Positions 1-8,918 are shown, counted from the first letter of the stretch. The stretch is 42,449 nt of DNA from Leptospira jelokensis (GCF_004769635.1 NZ_RQGH01000010.1:1-42449), one strand, 5' to 3'. Numbers and translations: made by a program. Notes: generated from the letters alone by a model not told the origin.

Positions 1-493
1 GGTTTCACAATTCGCTAAAGAATCGTGCGGTAAAAACCAAAGTAATTTCAAAAGCTAAGCAGTCAACACAGTTTTATAAAAAAGTTCGCAGTTCGTAAAA
101 AGAAGATCAAATTTTTTTCGATTGGTTTGGGATTATTGGCGCAGGTAATGAGACATAATTCAGTCACCGGGTGTCGGCTTATGCTGGAGTGTTGTGCAGG
201 GAATTAATCAAAGTTATATGGCATGCGAGAAGGCGCTTGATCAATGTTATGTGGAGTCTGTGGCCAAACGAATCATGGAGGTGCATGGCAAGAGTCGAGG
301 GTCATAGCATTACCCTTATCATAGATTCGATCCTTATCCTTCATCAAAAGGAATGGATCGATTATCGTAAAATCGAAACCAAGATTGACACCAGCTAACG
401 TTTGATTGGTTTCTCTTTGGTAGAAAGGTGAACAATTGGGGAGAATTTTTTTAAGGGAGTCGGTTTGTGGTGGTAAGTTCTGTAGTTCTCTGG
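1..493. other. gene-poor region, no supported gene
   Basis: I see no convincing gene here. Open frames exist at 171-398 (75 codons, Trp/Arg/Met-rich) and at 218-307 (29 codons beginning MACEKALDQC, more protein-like in composition). Neither has a good ribosome binding site or a family I recognise. The segment may hold a decayed gene or the 3' region of a gene outside the window. No tRNA cloverleaf or terminator with a T-tract was found. Confidence 0.4.
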
Positions 494-562
494 TATATGG
501 AAGCCATTGGGCGGCGGGTGGTTTTCCCCACCCAGTTCGATTAGGGCGGGGATCTATACCTT
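494..562 (+). repeat. 69-bp dispersed GC-rich palindromic repeat, copy 1
   Basis: This 69-base segment aligns without gaps to the reverse complement of 13490-13558, with 59 of 69 positions identical by my count. The core is a GC-rich stem, CCCCACCC (526-533), 10-base loop, GGGCGGGG (544-551). On the opposite strand the single A-C mismatch becomes a G-U pair, so the hairpin is best formed in RNA read from the minus strand. An upstream GGGTGG (516-521) can pair alternatively with the CCACCC at 528-533. The copy lies 3' of the GNAT gene, where it could act as a transcript end. It has the look of a REP/MITE-type element; copy number in the genome is unknown. Confidence 0.8.
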
Positions 563-573
563 CTTAGTACCAA

Positions 574-1050
574 CTAAGTGCTTAAAAGATCCTTTTTCAT
601 CACAGTTACATTCCGACTTCCAAAACCAACAACCTCTACTTTAGACCAACCAAGTCGCTCATACAATGCAACAGCTGTATCAGAAAATAAATGTAGCTCC
701 AAGATTCCGCGTTCTTTGGCAGTACCCTCTAAATAACCACATAGTTTCCCACCCAAACCGTTTCTACGAAACTGAGGCAATGAATAGACCAAAGCTAACC
801 AATGTTTATGGATTTTAAATTTTGGCTCTTGGTCCAACAAACCTACCTGATGGTACACTCCACCCGTTGCCACAGGAAAAGAATTTTGGAATAAAACCAA
901 TTGGAATTGCGAATGGTCATTTGTGACAGCCTTTAGCTTAGCAATTGTTTTATCATAAGGAATTTTCCATTCATCCATGTACCATTCTGCAATGATTGCC
1001 ATTAGGTCTTCATCATCCGGTGATAGAATTTTATATTCAATCTCTACCAT
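574..1050 (-). CDS. GNAT family N-acetyltransferase
   Basis: 158 residues, the usual length of a single-domain GNAT enzyme, which transfers an acetyl group from acetyl-CoA to an amine. The acetyl-CoA loop is visible as LPQFRRNGLGGKLC around residues 91-104 (the R-R-N-G-L-G part matches Q/R-x-x-G-x-G/A). A motif B-like ALYERLGW follows at about 128-135. The substrate cannot be read from the sequence. The gene stands alone on the minus strand, 96 bases from the end of the PEGA-protein gene, and its transcript would run into the 69-bp repeat just downstream. Start ATG at 1050; a GGAG lies about 13 bases upstream, which is a loose fit. Confidence 0.85.
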   Translation of the reverse strand: MVEIEYKILSPDDEDLMAIIAEWYMDEWKIPYDKTIAKLKAVTNDHSQFQLVLFQNSFPVATGGVYHQVGLLDQEPKFKIHKHWLALVYSLPQFRRNGLGGKLCGYLEGTAKERGILELHLFSDTAVALYERLGWSKVEVVGFGSRNVTVMKKDLLST

Positions 1051-1146
1051 AACTGAAAATTAACTCCAAATAATCGAATCGCAAGTGATCAACACTAACA
1101 CGATCAAGGCGAACCACAATCAAAACTATATTTCTAGCTTGAAGCC

Positions 1147-2790
1147 TCAATAGCGAACATTGAATTGCATATAACCATACCCTTCACGCGAGTTTTGTCC
1201 ATAACTCACGCTCGAAGGATTTACGGGTAAAAATCCAATTTCTATTGACTCCTGGTCTAAACCCAAAAAGTAAAATGTAGCAGCAGAAACCAACATAAGA
1301 CCGATCATGACAACCATTGGACCTGCGACTAATTGCCGATCCCTTCGGTTTTCGATTGGAAGGGTGCCTGCAATTTGTTTTAGATATTTTGCTTCGGATT
1401 CCGCATCTTCGATAATTTTATTTTGAGTGTAGTACCAGAATAAAAACTCGTTAGGATTATTTTGGTAAAAGTTTGTGATCGCGACAAAATTAGTTAAATT
1501 CACTTGTGACCTAGCGCCTGCATACACTTGGCGAGATGCGTAATTTAAATATGCATAACTTGCATAAAACAATAATGATCCGTAGATTGAATAGGTAGTG
1601 AAATCTTTATAGGTGTGATCCAGAAAAACATTTTGTTTATTTTTATAATAAACTTCAGTTTGTCCCTCTCTCATTTGGACAGCAACGGATGTTTCTTCAT
1701 CGTCCCGAGCATCAATTGCACGAAAAGAATCAATGTAACCTTCTTTCGATAATCGCAAACGGTTCATACCAGAAGGGATTGGCATTCGACTGATGGGAGT
1801 TTTGCCCAAATATTGAATGCCCAAGTACACATCGGATTCAACATCGGAGGTAACCGATAAAAAAGAACGATTCAATCTCAAATTTAAAGTCACATCTAAT
1901 TGAAATTTTTTACCTTTTTCCAGTAGGACATTTGATTTAAAGGGATAAAATCCTTCTTTGAAAATAAAAAGAGATCGTTTCCCAATTGGGAATTTCTTTT
2001 CACTCAATGGAGTTTTACCTAGATAAATTCCATCCAAGTAAACAAGGGCACCCTCTTCCCCGTTAGCTGTGATGCTTAGGTTTGTAGTTTCTTTACCTTG
2101 GAGTTTTTCCTTGATTGATTCACCGAGAGGTGACATTTCTTGGTATGCTCTGATTACGGAAGTTTGGTGCTCAAATGGAGTTGATTTGCCTTCGTAATCA
2201 TCGAATAAAAATGCTTTTGTTTTTAATGTATTTTCCATTACTTCGAAGGTTCCGGACATCACATAATCACAATTGAACTTGGTTGCAGCGCCAAACGACT
2301 CATCGGCGGACAAAGGTTTTTTATCCCACATTTGTTTGATTGTAATTTTTATATAACGAGGATCTTTTTCAGGGGAAACTTGTTTTTTTCCAATCCTTAA
2401 ATCATCCAAGTCCTTTTCGTCGTTAATTTCTTTCTTTTTTCTTTTTACGTTCGTTTCCTCGGCGTCAATTTTTTCTTGAAGCGTTAACTGTGGATTCTCG
2501 CCAAAGGAATGGTAAATGATATTCTTTCTAGGATTCTCTATATAAGTATATTCTAAATTACGAAGATCAGACAATAACACAGAAGGGATGCCCTTCATTA
2601 AATATTCTTTTGTGTTATCCTCTTTTACCGCAGCAAAGGGAAAAATACAAAGTGTTCTACTTGACTCAAAACTAACACTCCCCTTATACGATTGGTTAGG
2701 GAAATTATAATAATCATCAATGGAAAATATAGGAATCGTATGACAAAGTAATCCAATGATCAATAAAAATGCTGAGATCTTATGTTTCAT
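1147..2790 (-). CDS. exported PEGA-domain protein with C-terminal membrane segment
   Basis: 547 residues. Residues 1-24 form a signal peptide ending near IFSIDD, without a lipobox Cys. A region at about 30-230 resembles the variable sensing/assembly part of surface proteins. Two PEGA repeats follow at about 238-304 and 308-373, each with the hallmark V-Y-L-(D/G)-x-x-Y-L-G-K-T-P and a later K-E-G-(F/Y). The C-terminal third carries a hydrophobic stretch at about 490-512 that should span a membrane. PEGA domains are found in spirochaete and other surface proteins and are thought to bind glycans or protein partners, but no activity is assigned here. The start overlaps the end of the upstream permease gene by 11 bases, so the two are probably co-translated. 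Confidence 0.75.
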   Translation of the reverse strand: MKHKISAFLLIIGLLCHTIPIFSIDDYYNFPNQSYKGSVSFESSRTLCIFPFAAVKEDNTKEYLMKGIPSVLLSDLRNLEYTYIENPRKNIIYHSFGENPQLTLQEKIDAEETNVKRKKKEINDEKDLDDLRIGKKQVSPEKDPRYIKITIKQMWDKKPLSADESFGAATKFNCDYVMSGTFEVMENTLKTKAFLFDDYEGKSTPFEHQTSVIRAYQEMSPLGESIKEKLQGKETTNLSITANGEEGALVYLDGIYLGKTPLSEKKFPIGKRSLFIFKEGFYPFKSNVLLEKGKKFQLDVTLNLRLNRSFLSVTSDVESDVYLGIQYLGKTPISRMPIPSGMNRLRLSKEGYIDSFRAIDARDDEETSVAVQMREGQTEVYYKNKQNVFLDHTYKDFTTYSIYGSLLFYASYAYLNYASRQVYAGARSQVNLTNFVAITNFYQNNPNEFLFWYYTQNKIIEDAESEAKYLKQIAGTLPIENRRDRQLVAGPMVVMIGLMLVSAATFYFLGLDQESIEIGFLPVNPSSVSYGQNSREGYGYMQFNVRY

Positions 2791-3550
2791 GTTTATGATT
2801 ACGTGACCCCAAGGAATACACCAAGATTAAAATGGCAATGATCGGAAGCAAAACGGAAAATGGTGATTTGTCAAAATAATCCTTAGAAAATGAAATTTGT
2901 TCTCCAAGGCCCGGCCCTGTTTCCCCAACAGATGTTTGGATTCCTAAATACGAGAAAAGTGACATTGTCATCACAACTGTTGGCAATCCAGAAAAAAACA
3001 AATAACGAAACATCGATTTCAATGCAGGTACATAATGGTATGCAATTAATTGGAATGGATTGGCACCAAAACAGATCGAAGCTGTAATGTATGGACTGGA
3101 TTGGATTTCTCGGATTTTTGCCGTTATCGATTCGTAGGCAATCGCCCAATCGGAAACCACAATGGCGATCAATATGGAAATAGGGTTATCAGGCAAAATG
3201 GTAATGACGACAAGTGCTGACAGAAGTGATGGAAGGGACAGTGAAACCGAAACAAACCCAGACAAAACAAAGTCAACCTTGGATTTAAAAAAAAGAGAAA
3301 CTGAAGATATTAAAAACGAAAACAAGATAGTGAAAAATCTTGCCGGTATCACAAGTAAAATCGTAGAGAAAGATCCAAAACAGAATAAAGCCAAATTATC
3401 TCTTCCCAATCGATCCGTACCAAATAAAAAGTCTTTCGAGAAAATTGGTAAGTTGTTATTGGCCAAATCAACGTATGTCGGAGCCTTGAGAAATAAAATT
3501 CCGTAGAATATAGTGCCAAAAAACAAAATACGAATCAAATTAAGGAGCAT
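2780..3550 (-). CDS. ABC transporter permease, DppC/OppC type
   Basis: An inner-membrane permease of the peptide/nickel (Dpp/Opp) class with several hydrophobic helices. The DppC-family start of the core, LFGTDRLGRDN, is clear. The cytoplasmic loop that contacts the ATPase (EAA-type) is YITASICFGANPFQLI. I place the start at ATG 3550 rather than at 3592, because a GGGGAG sits 7 bases before 3550 and the longer form would overlap the preceding gene by 53 instead of 11 bases. This gives 256 residues. It pairs with the upstream DppB-like gene. No substrate-binding protein or ATPase gene is adjacent, so those subunits must be encoded elsewhere if the transporter works. Confidence 0.8.
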   Translation of the reverse strand: MLLNLIRILFFGTIFYGILFLKAPTYVDLANNNLPIFSKDFLFGTDRLGRDNLALFCFGSFSTILLVIPARFFTILFSFLISSVSLFFKSKVDFVLSGFVSVSLSLPSLLSALVVITILPDNPISILIAIVVSDWAIAYESITAKIREIQSSPYITASICFGANPFQLIAYHYVPALKSMFRYLFFSGLPTVVMTMSLFSYLGIQTSVGETGPGLGEQISFSKDYFDKSPFSVLLPIIAILILVYSLGSRNHKHET

Positions 3551-4430
3551 TTTGATACTCCCCAGAAAAATACTTTTGTAAGTAAAATCCAATACGATTC
3601 AAAATATAAAAGAGAATCCCCGAATACATTAGCAAGGTTGACAAAAGGTATGTATCCATCGATTTAATCGAATAATACAATGATTTACCAATGCCCGGAA
3701 AAAAGAAAATTTCCTCTACCACCATTGCACCGGAAAGCAAAGATCCAAAATCCAAAACCAAGAGAATTAATGTTACAGGTAAAACTTTTAAAAATATTTC
3801 AATCCTAACAATATGGCTCCACGGATAAGATCTAGTGATTAATAATTGAACATACTTAGATTTTGATTCTCTCTTAACTTCCGGTAAGAGATACAACGCC
3901 AATCTTGCAAATATTCTAGAACCCAATGCTACCCCTGGCAACACCACATAATATATGTTACCCGATTCATATCCACCAGGAGGGAACCACTCCAATTTAT
4001 AAAAAAAGATCAAAAGGAGAAGGATTGCAAAAATAAAAATAGGAGTAGAAAGAATAAAATTTGCTATAAAAAATACAATCCTGTATAAAGTATCAGACTT
4101 TAGATATATTACTAACAAAGACAAACTGAATGCTAAAAAAGAGCCAAATAGAATACTAAAAATTGCCAAATGTAATGTGGCAAAAAAACGGCTCCCAATG
4201 TGACGATAAACCAACTCTCCATTTTGAGTGAGTCCTCCTGACTCAAACAAAATTCGATTCCAAAAATCTGAATACGATGTAAAAAAATCTTTTTGGGAGG
4301 ATTTTACTTCTGTGATTCCAGAATCTGCAAAAAGATAGGTTTTGTCTCGGGTATGGAATTCGGAAACAAAGGTGCTTACTGCCGAAAGTAAAAATAAATA
4401 ATAAAGAAAACGGAAAACTTCCGACTTCAC
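3540..4430 (-). CDS. ABC transporter permease, DppB/OppB type
   Basis: 296 residues, slightly short for DppB (about 305-340). An N-terminal membrane anchor at about 5-24 and a periplasmic segment precede several transmembrane helices. The cytoplasmic coupling loop is recognisable as YVQLLITRSYPWSHIV, followed by P-V-T-L, and the family's late GAMVVEEIFFFPGIGKSL signature is present and strong. It should form a heterodimeric channel with the downstream DppC-like protein for peptides, nickel or a similar solute. The start lies only 4 bases after the EIIA-like gene, which ties the permeases to that operon. The substrate is not readable. Confidence 0.85.
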   Translation of the reverse strand: MKSEVFRFLYYLFLLSAVSTFVSEFHTRDKTYLFADSGITEVKSSQKDFFTSYSDFWNRILFESGGLTQNGELVYRHIGSRFFATLHLAIFSILFGSFLAFSLSLLVIYLKSDTLYRIVFFIANFILSTPIFIFAILLLLIFFYKLEWFPPGGYESGNIYYVVLPGVALGSRIFARLALYLLPEVKRESKSKYVQLLITRSYPWSHIVRIEIFLKVLPVTLILLVLDFGSLLSGAMVVEEIFFFPGIGKSLYYSIKSMDTYLLSTLLMYSGILFYILNRIGFYLQKYFSGEYQNAP

Positions 4431-4434
4431 AACG

Positions 4435-4896
4435 TTAACTTTTAGAGAGGAATGCCTTTTGAATTTCTTCGAAATTTTTGGCTTTGATGAGTTTTTCTCT
4501 TTCTTCAGGAATGTTTAGAGTTTTTGCAATCAATGCCAATGTTTTGATATGATCTTGAAACTTGTTTTTAGGAACGATCAACATAATGAAAATTTGAACA
4601 AGGCCATGATCTAATGCATCAAAATCAATTCCATTTGGTGAGATTGCCATGGCACACTTTAGTTCATTAACATAGTGAACGGAACAATGAGGAATTGCAA
4701 CACCACTACCAATGCCTGTAGACATTGATTTTTCTCGATTCATCAATGAAGATACAGTTTCCTCTTCATGAACAGCATCTAATGTTTGTGTGGCGATCAT
4801 ATGAGAAATCATTTTACGAATCGCATCTTCTTTAGTAGATGCTTTAAAGTCGAAAATGATATTCTTCGGATCTAGAATCTCCAGAAGTTGATTCAT
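4435..4896 (-). CDS. ptsN: PTS EIIA-type phosphoacceptor, PtsN-like
   Basis: 153 residues, matching the EIIA-Ntr (PtsN) length. The domain spans nearly the whole protein. The phosphorylatable histidine is His70 in GSGVAIPHCSV, and a regulatory-type helix with EREKLI lies near the end. In other bacteria EIIA-Ntr takes phosphate from NPr and regulates nitrogen and potassium metabolism by protein contacts rather than by moving sugar. No membrane EIIB/C components are nearby, which fits a regulatory role. It lies in a minus-strand run between the RnfD-like membrane gene (35-base gap) and the permease pair. The gene symbol is by family likeness. Confidence 0.85.
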   Translation of the reverse strand: MNQLLEILDPKNIIFDFKASTKEDAIRKMISHMIATQTLDAVHEEETVSSLMNREKSMSTGIGSGVAIPHCSVHYVNELKCAMAISPNGIDFDALDHGLVQIFIMLIVPKNKFQDHIKTLALIAKTLNIPEEREKLIKAKNFEEIQKAFLSKS

Positions 4897-4931
4897 TTGG
4901 TATTACTTACTCCCACCTTTCCAAACTCGCC

Positions 4932-5825
4932 TTATTTTCCAAGAAAAACCCTGACAAAGAGAGCCTCTACCAGAAAAAAAACGATCACGACCCAAATTGC
5001 ACTTATCCCCATTTTCCCTACAAAGAAAGCAATGGGAAGTAAAATAACAAAACTGAATAATGTCACATAATAAGAACCATAAAAATTTCGACCTGGTGCT
5101 AATTGCAAAAAGAAAGCCAAAGAAGCAAACGATAGAAGCCAATTGGTTCCGGAAAGGCCAGTGCCTAAGCCCCAAACATAAAAAAGAAGGGACCAAAGGA
5201 GAAATAAACTAAGTAATATTGTCCTTCGAAAGGAAACCCATGCAACACAGACGAGAAGGTAGATGCCCAAACATTCCCCAATGGAGACAAACCGAATGGT
5301 CTCGGTCGGTTCAAATGCCACCCAAGGTAGAGAAATGGGGAATACGGAAGTTTCTAATTGAATCCCAGAAAAAGACTGTAATTCAACTGTTTGGCGAAGT
5401 TGGTATCCAATGAGTGAAAATGCCGTGTCCAATAAAAACAAAAATAAAAACACTAAACTTACAATGGGCAAACGGATTGAATAGTTTTGGATTAAAAAAT
5501 AATGAAGAGCATAAGATAAAGTAAAACTGAAAGTCAATAGGATTGGATCAAACCATGTTGTTGGTAAAATCACAATCACTAACAACAGTTGTGAGATGAG
5601 TCCTAACCAATAGGGGGATTGGTTGGCTCGGATGCATAAACCAAGGTAAACCAAAGTGACTAGAGCCACGAGTAAAATAGGAACGATAGGGATCGGTGAA
5701 ACGAAGGCGAGTGAATACCCCAAAAATCCTATTAGAGTAATGAAATAGAAAAAATCGGCAAAGATTTCGGAAGACTTAATCCCCCAACTATTCTCAGAAA
5801 GGATGTAAAGGTTTTTTAACATCAT
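4932..5825 (-). CDS. polytopic membrane protein next to RnfC homologue, possibly RnfD/NqrB-like
   Basis: 297 residues with roughly eight to ten hydrophobic helices, so an inner-membrane protein. I do not recognise it securely by motif. Its position, starting 3 bases after an RnfC-like gene, is where rnfD sits in rnf operons. Its segment ELQSFSGIQLETS (about residue 150) sits where RnfD/NqrB carry the S-G-A-T flavin-attachment motif, but the Thr that takes FMN is not evident. This could be a diverged, flavin-free RnfD-like partner or an unrelated membrane anchor. The start is ATG 5825 (a second ATG follows at once); its ribosome site would lie inside the upstream gene, suggesting translational coupling. 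Confidence 0.55.
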   Translation of the reverse strand: MMLKNLYILSENSWGIKSSEIFADFFYFITLIGFLGYSLAFVSPIPIVPILLVALVTLVYLGLCIRANQSPYWLGLISQLLLVIVILPTTWFDPILLTFSFTLSYALHYFLIQNYSIRLPIVSLVFLFLFLLDTAFSLIGYQLRQTVELQSFSGIQLETSVFPISLPWVAFEPTETIRFVSIGECLGIYLLVCVAWVSFRRTILLSLFLLWSLLFYVWGLGTGLSGTNWLLSFASLAFFLQLAPGRNFYGSYYVTLFSFVILLPIAFFVGKMGISAIWVVIVFFLVEALFVRVFLGK

Positions 5826-5828
5826 TAC

Positions 5829-6986
5829 TTAAACCAAAACCTCTTCGATTCGTTTTCTAATATCGATCCCAGCAGGACAATAAACAGAACAAATCCCACA
5901 ACTTACACATTTATCTTTTTCGAATTCTTCTTTTTTTCCTTTAATCAATTGAATCGGATTTGCTTGTGTTGGGCAATATTGATTGCATTCCATACAATCG
6001 ATACAACTGAATTCTTTACGAGAAATCGGAAGTTTTTCATAAAGAGTAATCGAATAATGTTCGTAGATGTTAAAATAACCTAACGATTGGACATCCATTG
6101 GTTGGATTGCTTCAAACACTGTATCAAAAGAAGCAATTTTGTAACGTTTGTCCATATTGGCAGGAATGAAAGCTAAAGACTGACCGTTAGTCAAAAAATA
6201 TTGACGTGGCTCTAAATCCATTCTACCTTTTCGATCCACGAGAAACACAGCTAAATGCCGTTTGGTGAACGGTTCACCAAAGTATAACTTTCTTAAGAGA
6301 TGGTAGATTGTCTCAGCACCTAAATACAGAACTTCATTTGAGTTAAGCATCTTTTTTGACTTCAGAACATCCCATTGGAATTGTTTGTGCAAAAAATATT
6401 CAGGAATCCCCATTGGATGTTCAAATTGTAAGTTTTGAATTTCAAAAAAATTTTTGACCTCTGCTTTTGGGAAAACAGTTTTTAGTAGATCAACAAAACT
6501 GCGAAAAGCCTCTTTCATTGAGGTTAAAGTCATCTCTTCAAAATCAAGGTGTTGGTATCTGGAAAATGGGGAAAGGATTAAGGTAAAGGTAGAGTTTGAA
6601 TTGAATTTTGAGAAATAATCCTTTAAAGGAGTATTCACTAAATCGAGAGAGGCAAGCGCACCATCATCAAACGCCTGCAACATGGATCCAAGATCATATG
6701 TTTGGAATTTATACTCCGCATTTGTCGACCATGAACCATCTTGTTTGATTTGGAAGAATTTTTGGTCAGGAGTTAATGTTGCTACCCCATTGACTGGTGC
6801 AAGCACCTTGGTTCCGTTATGCGACAACATAAGCTGTCCATGTGAAACTCTAGTAGGATAAGAATCTGAAAGTACGCTGCCCGAAGGAACGGGGATCAGG
6901 AATTGACCCTGAATCGTCCGTTCTCTTTTGTTTTCCGTTTTGTGAAATTTTCGAGCGAAGGCGCGAGGTAACCTGGGAAACAACAC
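5829..6986 (-). CDS. RnfC-like iron-sulfur electron-transfer protein
   Basis: 385 residues, shorter than typical RnfC (about 440 or more). The N-terminal part has a barrel-sandwich motif (VSHGQLM..., then VLAPVNGVATL), as in RnfC and NqrA/NuoF relatives. The middle region at about 230-300 resembles the SLBB region. The C-terminus has two ferredoxin clusters: Cys328, 331, 334, 338 and Cys360, 363, 366, 370, each C-x2-C-x2-C-x3-C-P, fitting two 4Fe-4S centres. RnfC carries electrons between NADH and membrane flavoproteins in ion-pumping Rnf complexes. The usual rnfA, B, E and G genes are not in this window. The start is GTG at 6986 with no clear ribosome site. Cytoplasmic, membrane-associated by inference. 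Confidence 0.75.
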   Translation of the reverse strand: MLFPRLPRAFARKFHKTENKRERTIQGQFLIPVPSGSVLSDSYPTRVSHGQLMLSHNGTKVLAPVNGVATLTPDQKFFQIKQDGSWSTNAEYKFQTYDLGSMLQAFDDGALASLDLVNTPLKDYFSKFNSNSTFTLILSPFSRYQHLDFEEMTLTSMKEAFRSFVDLLKTVFPKAEVKNFFEIQNLQFEHPMGIPEYFLHKQFQWDVLKSKKMLNSNEVLYLGAETIYHLLRKLYFGEPFTKRHLAVFLVDRKGRMDLEPRQYFLTNGQSLAFIPANMDKRYKIASFDTVFEAIQPMDVQSLGYFNIYEHYSITLYEKLPISRKEFSCIDCMECNQYCPTQANPIQLIKGKKEEFEKDKCVSCGICSVYCPAGIDIRKRIEEVLV

Positions 6987-6998
6987 GCCAGTTATGAT

Positions 6999-7277
6999 TT
7001 AGACGGCTTTCACCATGTAGATTTCGTCTTTGATTGGGAGTTCTTTTTTCAAGTTTTTGATGTAAGGTAAAATCTCTCCCATTTCCTCGTAATACTCACA
7101 ATTGGTTTGCATACGACGAGCGACAGTAAAGTATTTATAAAGTTTTTCTTCACCGGAACGTTTCGACCATTTCTTCTTGTTACATTTTACGCGAAGAATG
7201 TATTTATCTTGCTCCGACTCGTATTGGCGAACCACAACACAATGCAAACAGTTCGCGCAGTAGACTTTTTCACTCAT
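6999..7277 (-). CDS. small Cys-containing hypothetical protein
   Basis: 92 residues, not recognised. The N-terminus has C8-x2-C11-x2-C14-like spacing (YCANCLHC), with further Cys at about 32 and 60, suggesting a bound metal such as zinc or an Fe-S centre. The rest is basic and helical, with no signal peptide and no membrane helix. The ATG at 7277 follows AGGGG by 7 bases, a convincing ribosome site. It ends 12 bases before the RnfC-like gene, so a role tied to that redox module (for example cluster delivery) is possible but unproven. Confidence 0.6.
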   Translation of the reverse strand: MSEKVYCANCLHCVVVRQYESEQDKYILRVKCNKKKWSKRSGEEKLYKYFTVARRMQTNCEYYEEMGEILPYIKNLKKELPIKDEIYMVKAV

Positions 7278-7355
7278 GGATGACCCCTGAACCTAGGTTG
7301 AATTTACAGCTTTTTGGAAGGAAAGGTTTCGTCAAGTAAGTACCATCGCCTTTCC

Positions 7356-8918
7356 TTAAGCGACGGCACGTAGTTCCTTTTCGGCCTTGGTTGCTGGTTT
7401 AAATTTCCAAAACGACTCCGCAACCGAAAGGTAAGAGACATAGAAAAATCCAATGGAATAGAGAACCATGAAACCAATCATATAGGGTTTTCCAACCATA
7501 AAGGATAAATAGATGCAAAAGACACAATACGCACCCATAAAAAATTCTAAAAAGGCGCGGTAATCCACAGGAACCACATACTTGATTTTGTCCTGTAGGC
7601 TATCCCCTTCTTTTTCAATGCGTAGTTTGGGAGTGCGTTTGAATCCTGACTGGATGCCAAAAACAGCCTCCATCCATGCATACGTATTCATCACAGCAAT
7701 CCCTGTTCCAATCATCACAAGCACAGGCAGGTAAATGAGTTTGGATTTCCAGTTTTTGTGGATTTCCCTTTGGGAATATGCGTAAAAAATAACAGGTCCC
7801 ATGGAACCGATGGAAAGGAAAGCTGCCGATCCAAAAAGTATTTCCATTGGAAGGTCTTCCATCTTAAACCCAGCCCAATATTCCATAAGGAGAAGTGGTG
7901 CTGTGAGCAGGATATTGATGATCATAAGTGGGTGCACGGAATAATTGATGAGGTGTGTGATTGCCTCACCTTTAATTTTCCAGGATTCATTGGATTTCCA
8001 AATGCGAGGGATGAGTTTGACTGCGGTTTGGATGGAACCTTTGCACCAGCGGAATTGTTGTGCTTTGTATGCATTCATAGTCGCTGGGATTTCTGCCTTA
8101 CAAACCACATCTTTGATGTAACGGAATTTCCATCCTTTGAGTTCCGCACGGTAGGATAAGTCAAAATCTTCTGTGAGTGTATCATGCTCCCAACCACCAG
8201 CATCTTCAATGCAAGAACGCCTCCAAATCCCAGCCGTTCCATTGAAGTTCATCCATAAGTTGGAACCATTACGCGCCACTTGTTCGATCATAAAGTGGCC
8301 GTCGATTCCAAAACTTTGAGCCTTAGTGAGGATGTTATAAGTTTCGTTGATGTGTCCCCATCTCGTTTGCACCATACCAATGGATTCGTCATCGAAATAA
8401 CCCATGGTGCGGAGTAAGAAGTCCGGGTCTGGGGTAAAGTCTGCATCAAAAATGGCAATATAATCCCCTTTTGCTTTTGCCATCCCTTCGTCCAAAGCTC
8501 CTGCCTTGTGGCCTTTGCGATTGGTTCTATGGACATGTTCAATCCAGATGCCTTGCTTTTTGTATTGCGAAACAAGACCTGCCACCTTTTCGATGGTTTC
8601 GTCAGTGGAATCATCTAAGACTTGGATCTGGAGTTTTTTAGCCGGGTATTGTAAATTGCAGGCAGATTCGATCAAACGATCTACCACATAGAACTCATTA
8701 AAAATGGGTAATTGCACCGTGACAACTGGCAGATTTTTGTCTTTGATGGAAAGGATCTTTGTATCATCCTCTGCGCAGTTTTCTTTGTTTCGGCTATACA
8801 AAAATACCATCAGGTAAGTGTGTAAGCCAAAGTAAAACAACATCACAATGTCAAAACCATAGAGAACCAAAAAGGATATAGATAAGAACGTTAGCATAGT
8901 TATAGTCAAAATCGGCAC
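7356..8918 (-). CDS. BcsA-like processive family 2 glycosyltransferase
   Basis: A membrane glycosyltransferase of about 520 residues. The first helix lies at about residues 8-40, the GT-A domain at about 60-300, and four further helices follow. The catalytic set of cellulose/hyaluronan synthase relatives is complete in this numbering: D-D at 102-103 (VLDDSTDE), DAD at 158-160, TED at 249-251 and QQFRW at 287-291. These motifs mark enzymes that add sugars in beta linkage from a nucleotide sugar. The polymer or lipid made is unknown, and the PilZ domain of BcsA is absent. I favour GTG 8918, with AAAAGG 6 bases before it; ATG 8897 is the alternative. The longer 9029 start would overlap the divergent gene. 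Confidence 0.85.
   Translation of the reverse strand: MPILTITMLTFLSISFLVLYGFDIVMLFYFGLHTYLMVFLYSRNKENCAEDDTKILSIKDKNLPVVTVQLPIFNEFYVVDRLIESACNLQYPAKKLQIQVLDDSTDETIEKVAGLVSQYKKQGIWIEHVHRTNRKGHKAGALDEGMAKAKGDYIAIFDADFTPDPDFLLRTMGYFDDESIGMVQTRWGHINETYNILTKAQSFGIDGHFMIEQVARNGSNLWMNFNGTAGIWRRSCIEDAGGWEHDTLTEDFDLSYRAELKGWKFRYIKDVVCKAEIPATMNAYKAQQFRWCKGSIQTAVKLIPRIWKSNESWKIKGEAITHLINYSVHPLMIINILLTAPLLLMEYWAGFKMEDLPMEILFGSAAFLSIGSMGPVIFYAYSQREIHKNWKSKLIYLPVLVMIGTGIAVMNTYAWMEAVFGIQSGFKRTPKLRIEKEGDSLQDKIKYVVPVDYRAFLEFFMGAYCVFCIYLSFMVGKPYMIGFMVLYSIGFFYVSYLSVAESFWKFKPATKAEKELRAVA

Noticed and set aside
171..398. 75-codon plus-strand frame
   Set aside because: Odd composition, no ribosome site, no recognisable family; left as part of a gene-poor region.
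3162..3506. 114-codon plus-strand frame
   Set aside because: Antisense to the DppC-like gene; Lys/Asp-rich shadow with no start support.
7758..8159. 133-codon plus-strand frame
   Set aside because: Shadow of the glycosyltransferase gene; His/Cys/Trp-rich composition typical of antisense frames.
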